From the NCBI GenBank assembly GCA_963725185.1, contig CAVRXO010000006.1, positions 1,984,001 through 2,048,000 of the forward strand: 64,000 bases of DNA. Direction: 5' to 3'. The notes under the pieces were generated by a model that saw nothing but the letters and a program-made list of their open reading frames with translations, had not been told where the DNA came from and did no database searches. This DNA is from VAZQ01 sp963725185 (GTDB lineage: Bacteria > Pseudomonadota > Alphaproteobacteria > Rhizobiales > Xanthobacteraceae). The position numbers and the translations under genes were made by a program. Positions 36,793 to 44,399 of the stretch are shown here, piece by piece. Positions within the stretch are counted from its first letter, which is position 1. Every line of letters begins with the position of its first letter.

Positions 36793-37143
36793 TCACCAAC
36801 GGCGATAGCCGTGGCCCCACGGGCGCTCGTACCTCCCATAGCCATGGGCCACATACCCATAGGGACCGTAGAAGCGGCGTCCCCAATAGTAAGGCCCGGG
36901 TGCCACCACGACCGGCGCGGGCGCGTAAGCGTAATAGGCCGGCGGCGGCGGCGGATAGTATGCCGGCGGCGGAACGGCGTAGCCCTGCGCGACCGGCGGC
37001 GGCGCGTAGTATCCGGGCGCTGGTGGCGCGACCTGGGCTTGCGGAATTGGAACGTCAGCGGCCGCCGCCGAACCTGTTCCCGCATTGCCAAAGGTGATTG
37101 CTCCTAGGGTGGCGAAGATGGCGCGCTTCGCGATGCTCGGCAT
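36793..37143 (-). CDS. Small secreted Pro/Tyr/Gly-rich protein
   Basis: 116 residues, intact. Signal peptide (IFATLGAITFGNAGTGSAAAA) followed by a proline/tyrosine/alanine-rich low-complexity region (APPAPGYYAPPPVAQGYAVP, PPAYYPPPPPAYYAYAP) and a Gly/Tyr/Arg-rich tail (YYWGRRFYGPYGYVAHGYGR). Such proteins are common in Bradyrhizobium-type genomes and may be cell-envelope or matrix proteins; no enzymatic motif. Function unknown. It is convergent with the gene before it. Confidence 0.7.
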   Translation of the reverse strand: MPSIAKRAIFATLGAITFGNAGTGSAAAADVPIPQAQVAPPAPGYYAPPPVAQGYAVPPPAYYPPPPPAYYAYAPAPVVVAPGPYYWGRRFYGPYGYVAHGYGRYERPWGHGYRRW

Positions 37144-37357
37144 TGTCGTACTCCCTCATTCACGCCCCGATGCAGCCGGGCACGCATTCGATGCGATCGA
37201 AACGGCAAAATTAGAGCGCCCAAAGGGCATATTCTTGTACGTTCGTGGCAATGCCGGAGGAATTGGCGGAGCGCCGCGGCAACCGCGCTTCCGGCTTCCC
37301 ACCGCTTGTTCGATCACCTCGTCGGCGCCGCCGCGGACCAGGACTTCAGCATCCGCC

Positions 37358-38329
37358 CTATTCGAGCTTGGCGCCGGTCTCGCGCACGATGTGTTCCCAT
37401 TTGGCCGCGTCGGCCTTGACCAGGGCGGCGAACTCGGCCGCCGTCATGACCAGCGGATCGACAAAGTTCGCCTCCAGCCGCTGCTGCTGCTCGGGGTCGT
37501 GATGCACCGTGCGGGTGTAGAGGTTGAGCCGATCGACAATCTCGGCGGAGGCGCCGCGCGGCGCGAACAGCGAGAACCAGGTCGAGGTCTCGAAGCCGGG
37601 GAATCCCAGCTCCGCGAAAGTCGGGGTGTCCGGCATATAGGGTTCGCGCTTGGGGGTGGCGGCGGCCAGCACCCGCAAGGCGCCGGAGCGCACGAAGCCC
37701 ATGTGCGGACCCATGGAGATGAACGTCGCCTGCGTGTCGCCTGCGACCACGGCCGTGGTGGCCGGCGTGGTGCCCTTGAACGGGACCATCACGAGCTTGA
37801 GCCCGGCGCGGCGCATGAACTCGCGACCGGCCAGGTCCGGCGTCGTGCCGGCGCCGGCGCCGGCGTAGTTGACCGTGTCCGGATGGGCCTTCGCATAGGC
37901 GATGAATTCCGCCAGCGTCCTTGCCGGCACTTGGCCATTGATCGCCAGGAACAGCGGCACCGTCCCGATCGGCCCGACCGGAACGAGGTCGCCGAGCGGA
38001 TCGAACGGCATATGAGCGAACAGAAACGGATTGATCGTGATGTTGCCGGTATTGGCGAAGCCGAGCGTGTAGCCGTCGGGCGCGGCACGCGCGACCGCCT
38101 CCATGGCGATGTTCCCGCTGGCGCCCGGACGGTTGTCGATGACAACCGCCTGGCCGGTCCGGGTGGAGATGTGGGCGCCCAGGATGCGGGCCGTGATATC
38201 GGTGATGCCGCCCGGCGAGGTCGACACGATGACCCTGATCGGCTTTCCCGGATAGGTCTGCGCGCCGGCCGGCAGCGTGCCCAGCGTGGCTAAACCGGCG
38301 ATCAACAAGAAGTACATCGGGTTCGTCAT
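37358..38329 (-). CDS. Bug/TctC-type periplasmic solute-binding protein 2
   Basis: 323 residues from ATG 38329, with AAGGGA upstream; the in-frame ATG at 38365 lies in a REP. Signal peptide (YFLLIAGLATLGTLPAGAQ), then YPGKPIRVIVSTSPGGITDITAR, VIDNRPGASGNIAMEAVARAAPDGYTL and FKGTTPATTAVVAG. This is the classical Bug subgroup, different from the VADFYHGK-type copies in the window. Ligand unknown. It is flanked upstream by a REP at 38341-38411. Confidence 0.88.
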   Translation of the reverse strand: MTNPMYFLLIAGLATLGTLPAGAQTYPGKPIRVIVSTSPGGITDITARILGAHISTRTGQAVVIDNRPGASGNIAMEAVARAAPDGYTLGFANTGNITINPFLFAHMPFDPLGDLVPVGPIGTVPLFLAINGQVPARTLAEFIAYAKAHPDTVNYAGAGAGTTPDLAGREFMRRAGLKLVMVPFKGTTPATTAVVAGDTQATFISMGPHMGFVRSGALRVLAAATPKREPYMPDTPTFAELGFPGFETSTWFSLFAPRGASAEIVDRLNLYTRTVHHDPEQQQRLEANFVDPLVMTAAEFAALVKADAAKWEHIVRETGAKLE

Positions 38330-38340
38330 CGCATTCCCTT

Positions 38341-38694
38341 GTAGCCCGGATGGAGCGTAGCGCAATCCGGGAACGGCTGTCCCGCATTCCGCTGCGCTTC
38401 ATGCGGGCTACGAACAATACATTTCAATGTTCCAGCGGCGGACGGCTCATAACCGTCTGTCTCCGCTGCGAGGGCGCATGCTTCGTCCTACCAAACCTGC
38501 CGCCAGCCTGGCCACGGTCCCGTGTCGCTCCGCTCGGATCAGGAGGACATGATGCCACGCACCGTCCACCCCGGAAATGGCTTCCCGGCCTCGGAAAAAA
38601 TGCTATTCATTCGGCCCGATCGCGTTGCCGGATCGCTCGCCCGAACTCTCGGCCGGTCACATCGGGAGAGTCTAAGTTGTGAGGAGAAGGTGCA
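38341..38694. other. REP element plus tRNA-Met-like hairpin in a 365-bp gap
   Basis: 38341-38411 is a REP (GTAGCCCGGATGGAGCGTAG to ATGCGGGCTAC). At 38433-38469 CAGCGG...CCGCTG encloses GACGG-CTCATAA-CCGTC (38441-38457), identical in form to a tRNA anticodon arm with a CAT anticodon. No acceptor, D- or T-arm is found, so I do not call a tRNA gene. The rest up to 38694 holds no gene I can support; GAGGAGA at ~38680-38686 is the RBS of the Rieske gene. Confidence 0.5.
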
Positions 38695-39059
38695 ATGCCC
38701 GAATGCTTCGTCGCCAAGGCGTCCGAGCTCAAGGACGGCGACCGGCGGATCGTCGTCGACGGCAAGCAGGAGATCGGCGTCTTCTGCCAGGACGGCACCT
38801 ACTACGCCTACAGCAATTACTGCGTTCATGCCGGCGGGCCGGCCTGCGAGGGGCTGCTGATCAACAGGGTGGTGGACGTCATCGCCGCCGGACCGCACCT
38901 ATCAGGGCCAGGCATTCGCCGACGAGCTGCACTTCGTCTGCCCCTGGCACGGCTACGAATACGACACTCAAGACCGGCGAATGCGTCGGCGACCGCCGCC
39001 TCAAGCTGCGAAAGTTCGACGTGGTGCGGCGCGGCGACGATATTTTCGTGATCACCTGA
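38695..39059 (+). CDS. Rieske [2Fe-2S] protein (frameshifted)
   Basis: Restored length ~120 residues. The first half reads VAKASELKDGDRRIVVDGKQE, VFCQDGTYYAYSNYCVHAGGPACEG with the first Rieske ligand pair C-x-H. After a break near 38888 the third frame reads TYQGQAFADELHFVCPWHGYEYD with the second pair C-x2-H. A further break near 38968 returns to KTGECVGDRRLKLRKFDVV...IFVIT. Both breaks are one-base insertions. Such small Rieske proteins feed electrons to oxygenases or act as their N-terminal domain; it precedes the second amidohydrolase by ~87 bp, which suggests a shared degradation pathway. Confidence 0.8.
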
Positions 39060-39145
39060 TTGTGCCGCCTGACCCTCCGAGCGGTGAAGACGCGCGCAAC
39101 GCGCCGACGCGGGAGGGGAGGGGTCGAAACGCAAGGAGAAGCCGC

Positions 39146-40362
39146 ATGGATATGCTACGCAGCGAGATCCGCACGCCCGCCTTCGACCGCTATTCGACCA
39201 CGAGCCTCCTTGAGCACGCCACCGCAGCAGGCGCGTGCCCGCAACTACCAGGACTTCCTGATCGTCGACGTCGATTCCCACCACTACGAGAACGAATCCT
39301 ACCAGGAGGTGTTCCAGTACATCGACAGCCCGGTGATCCGGCGCGAGGCCGCGATCCATATCGAGCGCGGCGGCCGCTCTTCGATGATGAACAATCAGGT
39401 CGGCTATCAGGACGGCGGCGGCCGCATCACCCGCGCACGGCCTGCGGCAAGTTCGAGAAGACCCCGCCCGACACCCATCGCGACATCCCCATGACCAGGA
39501 GCGTGGATGGACGCGATGGGGGTCGACTATGCGTGCCTGTTCCCGACCCCGATGCTGTTTCTCGGCCTGCATCCGCAGCCCGAGATCGAGATGGCGATGT
39601 GCCAGGCCTATAATCGCTGGCTCTGCGAGCGCATCCTCGCGCGTCGAGCCGCGGCTCATCTCCATGCTCTACCTGCCGTTCAACGATCCCGAGGCGCGCC
39701 TATCGGACCGTCAAGGAGTTCGGCGACGCGCAAGGGCGTGGTCGGTTTCATGGTGACGTCGCCGCGCTACAAGCCGGTGCACGACAACGCCTATATGAAG
39801 ACCTACGCGCTGCTCGAGGAGATGGGCAAGCCGATCTCGTTCCATGCCGCCTACAGCTGGAACGACCGCGCGCTCGCCATCACCAACCGCTTCATCTCGG
39901 TCCATGCGCTCGGCTTCATGTGGTTCAACATGGTGCACATGACCAACTGGGTGATCAACGGGCTGCCGGAGCGCTTTCCCAAGCTCAAGGTGATGTGGAT
40001 CGAGAGCGGCCTGACCTGGGCCTATGCGCTGATGCAGCGGCTCGACCACTCCTACATGATGCGCACCTCCGACTGCCCTTCGCTCAAGCGCCGCCCGAGC
40101 GAGTACATGCGGGAGATGTTCTACTCGCTCGCAGCCCATGGAGGTGCCGGAGGACCTGTCGATCCTGGAGGCGACCTTCAAGATGATCAAGGCCGAGACC
40201 CAGCTGGTCTGGTCGTCGGACTATCCGCACTGGGACTTCGACCTGCCGAGCATGATCTACGACCTGCCGTTCCTCAAGGAGCCGGCCAAGCGCAACATCC
40301 TCGGCGGCAACGCCGCGCGGCTGTTCAACCTCGACCCCAAGCCGGTGAAGAAGATTCCGTGA
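39146..40362 (+). pseudogene. Amidohydrolase_2 family protein 2 (multiply frameshifted)
   Basis: About 405 residues when joined, starting at ATG 39146 with AAGGAGA 7 bases before. Pieces in order: MDMLRSEIRTPAFDRYSTTS; RNYQDFLIVDVDSHHYENESY (metal-binding DxHxH-like DSHHY); KFEKTPPDTHRDIPMT; MGVDYACLFPTPMLFLGLHP; EPRLISMLYLPFNDPEA; KPISFHAAYSWNDRAL; PKLKVMWIESGLTWAYALM; and VWSSDYPHWDFDLPSMI with the catalytic Asp. At least five frame changes lie between 39230 and 40140. It belongs to the amidohydrolase/ACMSD-like decarboxylase fold used for aromatic acids. An R2 repeat split by an IS element follows. Confidence 0.78.
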
Positions 40363-40392
40363 GACAAGTACAAACTTCGCTGTGGTTTGGTG

Positions 40393-40457
40393 AGGTGGGC
40401 ACGGCGGTTGGCTCCCTCGCCCCGGAGGGGAGAGGGTGGGGTGAGGGGGCTCCGGCG
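40393..40457. repeat. Left half of repeat R2, interrupted by the insertion sequence
   Basis: GGTTGGCTCCCTCGCCCC...GGGGGCTCCGGCG matches the first halves of the R2 units at 15934 and 16125. The remaining half (CTTCCGTATCGCACC...GGGGAGAAGGAG) resumes at 41787-41868 beyond the IS. A GCG at 40455-40457 and at 41787-41789 may be the target duplication. Confidence 0.75.
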
Positions 40458-40458
40458 G

Positions 40459-41786
40459 GTATAATCCGGGTAGATATCCGACAATTTAGACCGGGATGAT
40501 TGTCGACAGGTCAAGCTGCATCGGAGGGGGGACCACCGATGCCGTTTACAGAGACCTGTGCCATGGAAGAGCGCATTCGAATGCTGGTGGACTATGACAC
40601 CGGGAACTGGAGCGTATCGGAGCTGTGCGCCCGTTATGGGGTCTGCCGCGATACGTTTTATGCTTGGCGGAAGCGGCGGGAGAGCGGCGCACGGGACTGG
40701 TTTATGGACCACTCGCATGCTCCGTTGCATTGTTCGCACGCGACCGCAGCCGCGCTCAAAGATGAGGTCGTTTCGCTGCGCCGGCGGTTTCCGCACTTGG
40801 GGCCCCGCAAGCTGTTGGTGATACTCGGCCGCCGAGCTCCCGAGGTGCGTTGGCCGGCTGCCTCCACGATCGGCGACATTCTCAAGGAGGCCGGGCTGAT
40901 TGCGCCGGTGAAGCGCCGGCGCAGAGCGATTGATCAGCGGCGCCCATTTGCGAGTGTGGCGGCTCCCAACGACGAGTGGGCGACCGACTTCAAGGGCTGG
41001 TTCCGTACCGCCGATCAGAGCAAGATCGATCCCCTGACGTTGACCGACAGCCATAGCCGCTTTCTGCTTGACGTTCGGATCACGCAGTCGACGATCGAGG
41101 GTGTTCAACCGGCCTTCACGGCGGCCTTTCGAGCCTACGGGCTGCCGCTTTCGATCCGCTGCGATAATGGAGCACCGTTCGGGGCGACCAGTGCGGGGGG
41201 GCTGACCCGGCTGTCGGCCTGGTGGCTCAAGCTCGGCATCAAACCGCACTTCATCCTTCCCGCTTCTCCGCAGGAGAATGGGCGGCACGAGCGCATGCAT
41301 CGCACCCTGAAGAAACAGACGACCCGCCCACCGGCCGCCAACGCAGCCGAACAGCAGGTCCGCTTCGATGACTTTCGCCGGCATTACAACCAGGAGCGTC
41401 CGCACGAGGCGCTCGGGCAACGGCCACCGGCGGATCTTTACGCCCCCTCGCAGCGCCCCATGCCCGACCGGGTCGAGGATCCCTGGTATGATGCCGATCA
41501 TCAGGTTCGCCGCATCCGCAACGCAGGTGAGATCAAGTGGCAAGGCGAACTCGTCTTCGTCAGCCAGGCCCTGGTCGGAGAACTCATCGGCATCGCCGAG
41601 GTCGAAACCGGGGACCACGTGGTTCGGTTCTGCGATCTCGATATCGGCCTTATCGATCGCCGGGGCAGGTTCAGCCGGTTCGCTCCACTTCGTGATGGGT
41701 TCCGCAAACCGGCTGAACCTGCCCCAAACCCGAAACTGTCGACAATCATCCCGGTCCAAAACGTCGACCATCAACCCGGTTGAACA
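40459..41786 (+). mobile_element. IS481-type insertion sequence
   Basis: About 1.33 kb, bounded by imperfect inverted repeats. The inner core GACCGGGATGATTGTCGAC at the left end (up to 40507) is matched in reverse complement at the right end (from 41738); the outer 20-30 bases match partly. It contains one transposase gene, whose stop codon lies inside the right repeat. It interrupts a repeat unit (R2) whose intact copies are at 15934 and 16125, which fixes the insertion point to GGCG/TTTCTG. Probable 3-bp (GCG) target duplication. Confidence 0.88.
40539..41783 (+). CDS. IS481-family transposase (DDE)
   Basis: 414 residues. ATG 40539 is preceded by GGAGGGGGG and begins MPFTETCAMEERIRMLVDY, the normal start of this family; TTG 40500 lies in the inverted repeat. 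A helix-turn-helix (WSVSELCARYGVCRDTFYAW) is followed by an rve-type catalytic core with WATDFKGWF (first Asp), RCDNGAPFG (second Asp) and SPQENGRHERMHRTLK (Glu). The C-terminal part ends VDHQPG. A perfect 19-bp inverted repeat (41662-41680/41707-41725) lies inside its 3' end. The frame is intact, so the element may be active. Confidence 0.95.
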   Translation: MPFTETCAMEERIRMLVDYDTGNWSVSELCARYGVCRDTFYAWRKRRESGARDWFMDHSHAPLHCSHATAAALKDEVVSLRRRFPHLGPRKLLVILGRRAPEVRWPAASTIGDILKEAGLIAPVKRRRRAIDQRRPFASVAAPNDEWATDFKGWFRTADQSKIDPLTLTDSHSRFLLDVRITQSTIEGVQPAFTAAFRAYGLPLSIRCDNGAPFGATSAGGLTRLSAWWLKLGIKPHFILPASPQENGRHERMHRTLKKQTTRPPAANAAEQQVRFDDFRRHYNQERPHEALGQRPPADLYAPSQRPMPDRVEDPWYDADHQVRRIRNAGEIKWQGELVFVSQALVGELIGIAEVETGDHVVRFCDLDIGLIDRRGRFSRFAPLRDGFRKPAEPAPNPKLSTIIPVQNVDHQPG

Positions 41787-41911
41787 GCGCTTCCGTATCG
41801 CACCGCCCGAGCCCCCTCATCCCGCCCTTCTCCCCCATGGGGAGAAGGAGTGAAATGCCGTGCGTCCCTGACAAAGGATAGTCGCACCCACCGCGATCGA
41901 GAAGGCCGGCA

Positions 41912-42937
41912 ATGATTTGTTGTAGTCGTGTTTGTTTGCTGACGCTTTCGGCGCTGTTAGCCGCAACTGCCTGCGCCGCCGCCGATCCGGTCGCGGACTT
42001 CTATCACGGCAAGAGCCTCGCCATGGTGATCGCCACCTCGCCGGGCGGCGATTACGACATCCGGGCGCGGCTGCTGGCGCGCCATATGGGCCGCCACATC
42101 CCCGGCGAGCCCACCATCATTCCGCGCAACATGCCGGGCGCGGTCGGGCTGCAGGCCGCCAACTATCTGGCCGTCCAGGCGCCGCGCGACGGTACCGTGC
42201 TGCATGCCATCATGCAGGCGATGTCGGCCTACCAGGCGATGGGCGGCCCCAATGTCGAATACGATACCCGCAAATTGCTCTGGATCGGCAACACGACCGA
42301 CAGCCCCAATGTGGTGAACTCCTGGTACACGACCGGCATCAAGACAATCCAGGACGTGATGGAGCATGAGCTGGTGGTCGGCGCGCCCGGCACCAACACT
42401 CCCTCGGTCTATTATCCGAGGATCATGAACGCGCTTGCCGGCACAAAGTTCAAGATCGTCACTGGCTATCCGGGCGGCAACGACGTCAATCTGGCCATGG
42501 AGCGCGGCGAGGTCGGCGGCCGCGGCTCGAACTCGTGGGCGTCCTGGAAGGCGACCCATCCGGATTGGATCGCGCAGAAGAAGATCTACATCCTGGTCCA
42601 GGTCGCCCTCAAGCGGAACCCGGAGCTTGCCGACATCCCGCTGATGACCGAGCTCGCCAAGAACGAGGACGACCGCAAGGTCATGGCCTTCGTTTCCGCC
42701 GACACCGAGATCACCCGCGCCATCGTGACCACGCCCGACACGCCGCCGGAACGGGCCGAGGCGCTGCGGCGCGCCTTCGACGCCACCATGGCGGACCCCG
42801 CCTTCCGCGCCGAGGCCGAGAAGGCCGGCATGGACATCAGTGCCTCCACCGGCGAGGAGGCGCAGCGCGTCGCCGACTTCATCGCCAACACCCCCTCCGC
42901 CGTGGTGGCGCGCGCCAAGGCCTTGCTGGAGAATTAA
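41912..42937 (+). CDS. Bug/TctC-type periplasmic solute-binding protein 3
   Basis: 341 residues, intact. Signal peptide (VCLLTLSALLAATACAAA), then PVADFYHGKSLAMVIATSPGGDYDIRARLLARHM, VGLQAANYLAVQAPRDGTVL, and PDTPPERAEALRRAFDATMADPAF near the C-terminus. Same VADFYHGK subgroup as the gene at 35619, but the binding loop reads TSPGGDYD instead of FPPGGGYD, hinting at a different ligand. No transporter membrane genes are near. It follows the IS element. Confidence 0.85.
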   Translation: MICCSRVCLLTLSALLAATACAAADPVADFYHGKSLAMVIATSPGGDYDIRARLLARHMGRHIPGEPTIIPRNMPGAVGLQAANYLAVQAPRDGTVLHAIMQAMSAYQAMGGPNVEYDTRKLLWIGNTTDSPNVVNSWYTTGIKTIQDVMEHELVVGAPGTNTPSVYYPRIMNALAGTKFKIVTGYPGGNDVNLAMERGEVGGRGSNSWASWKATHPDWIAQKKIYILVQVALKRNPELADIPLMTELAKNEDDRKVMAFVSADTEITRAIVTTPDTPPERAEALRRAFDATMADPAFRAEAEKAGMDISASTGEEAQRVADFIANTPSAVVARAKALLEN

Positions 42938-42946
42938 GCGTTGCTT

Positions 42947-43123
42947 GTAGCCCGCATGGAGCGCATTAGGGCGTTTACGGCATAGCCCGCGAAGACGGGC
43001 GTAAACACCCTGATGCTCTTCGCGGGCTATGCGAAATGCGGGAACGGCGGCCCCGGATTTCGCAAGAGCTTCATCCGGGCTACGGCGGCGCGGCGGATTT
43101 CGCAAGCGCTCCATCCGGGCTAC
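42947..43123. repeat. Cluster of nested REP elements
   Basis: Starts GTAGCCCGCATGG at 42947, includes GAAGACGGGCGTAAACACC, GCGAAATGCGGGAACGGC and two CATCCGGGCTAC ends (the last at ~43123). At least two overlapping REP copies. The ATG of the next gene is 10 bp later, so its ribosome-binding region is REP-derived. Confidence 0.75.
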
Positions 43124-43132
43124 AATCCCGCC

Positions 43133-44134
43133 ATGGCCATTCCTCGTTCCGCTTATCCGGCGCCGTTCAACACCACGCGGGCGAGCCATGTGGTCCTGAC
43201 CGTCAAGGACTTGGGCGCAAGCCGCGCCTTCTACTGCGATGCGCTCGGCTTCGTGATCAGCGATGAGGACGGCGGCGCGCTCTATCTGCGCGGCATCGAG
43301 GAGGCCTGCCATCACAGCCTCGTCCTCAAACAAAGCGCGCAGGCGCCCCTCTGCGAGCGCATCGGGTTTCGGGTCTACACCGAGGACGATCTCGACCGCG
43401 CCCAGCATTATTTCGCGCGCGCCGGGTTGCCGGCTCAATTTGTCGAAGCGCCGCATCAGGGCCGCACGCTGCATGTGCGCGATGCGGTCGGAACGCCGCT
43501 CGAGTTGTGCGCCAGCATGGCAGTGAAGCCGCGGCTGGTGGTGCAGTTCCGTGAGCACAGGTCTGCGTGCCCGCAGCGGATCGACCATTTCCAGGTGCTG
43601 GCGCCCGATGTGCGGGCGGCTTGCGAATTCTACTGCGGGCTCGGATTCCGGCTCTCGGAATTCATCGCCCCCGACGGGACCGACGACCTGATGTTCGTCT
43701 TCCTCCAGCGCAAGGGCAATCCGCACGACATCGTGTTCGCCAATGGCGCCGGGCCGCGGCTGCATCATGCGGCCTTCAGCGTGCCGGACGCGGCCCACAT
43801 CCTCCACGCCTGCGACATGGCCGGCAGCTGCGGTTTCGGCGCCAACCTCGAATATGGTCCCGGCCGCCACGGCCCCGGACATGCCCTGTTCGCCTATTTT
43901 CGCGATCCTGACGGGCATCGGCTGGAGCTGTTCAACACCCATTATCAGGTCATGGACATCGAGAACGAGCCGGTGCGCTGGAACCTGTCGGCCATGCGGC
44001 AGCGCTCCTGGGGATTGCCGCCGCGCTGCAAATGGTACCGGGAGGCCTCGCGTTTCCTCGACGTCGAGCCGCGCGAGCCGGCGCACAAAGCCGATCCGAT
44101 GACGCTTGAAAAGTTCCTGGCCGAAGAAGGATAA
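43133..44134 (+). CDS. Two-domain VOC protein, extradiol (catechol-2,3-) dioxygenase-like
   Basis: 333 residues from ATG 43133. Two vicinal-oxygen-chelate domains: N-terminal FNTTRASHVVLTVKDLGASRAFYCDALGF and C-terminal IDHFQVLAPDVRAACEFYCGLGFRLSEF, with GPRLHHAAFSVPDA and the DPDGHRLELFNTHYQ ending. His in ASHVVL, His in LHHAAF and Glu in HRLELF fit the 2-His-1-carboxylate iron site of type I extradiol dioxygenases (HpcB/HpaD-like). It would cleave a catechol or homoprotocatechuate-type ring. No standard meta-pathway genes are adjacent, so the substrate is open. Confidence 0.8.
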   Translation: MAIPRSAYPAPFNTTRASHVVLTVKDLGASRAFYCDALGFVISDEDGGALYLRGIEEACHHSLVLKQSAQAPLCERIGFRVYTEDDLDRAQHYFARAGLPAQFVEAPHQGRTLHVRDAVGTPLELCASMAVKPRLVVQFREHRSACPQRIDHFQVLAPDVRAACEFYCGLGFRLSEFIAPDGTDDLMFVFLQRKGNPHDIVFANGAGPRLHHAAFSVPDAAHILHACDMAGSCGFGANLEYGPGRHGPGHALFAYFRDPDGHRLELFNTHYQVMDIENEPVRWNLSAMRQRSWGLPPRCKWYREASRFLDVEPREPAHKADPMTLEKFLAEEG

Positions 44135-44183
44135 ACGAATTTGTTTGTTCGCAGAGGCTGTGAAGAAGGACGAGCTTCTCCAC

Positions 44184-44281
44184 CCGCTCATTCCCGCGGA
44201 CGCGGGGACCCAGACTTTGCCCCATTGAACATCCATGCAGTTTGGCAAAGTCTGGATTCCCGCGTCCGCGGGAATGAGCGG
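44184..44281. repeat. Long inverted repeat (two ~38-bp arms)
   Basis: Left arm 44184-44221 (CCGCTCATTCCCGCGGACGC ... CAGACTTTGCC) and right arm 44244-44281 (GGCAAAGTCTGGATTCCCGC ... GAATGAGCGG) are nearly perfect inverted copies around a 22-base loop. A miniature inverted-repeat or REP-doublet type element; half copies occur near 27870. It could end transcription of the VOC gene. Confidence 0.75.
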
Positions 44282-44399
44282 ATGGGGCGATTTCTTTACA
44301 ACTCGTAGGGTGGGTAGAGCAGCGGGCCGGCCTTCCGCGGGCCCGCTGACGAAACCCACCACCGACATCGAAGCCATAGAACACGCAAGGGAGGAAACA

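Noticed and set aside
38433..38469. A functional tRNA-Met gene
   Set aside because: Only the anticodon arm fits; no acceptor stem, D-arm or T-loop could be found around it.
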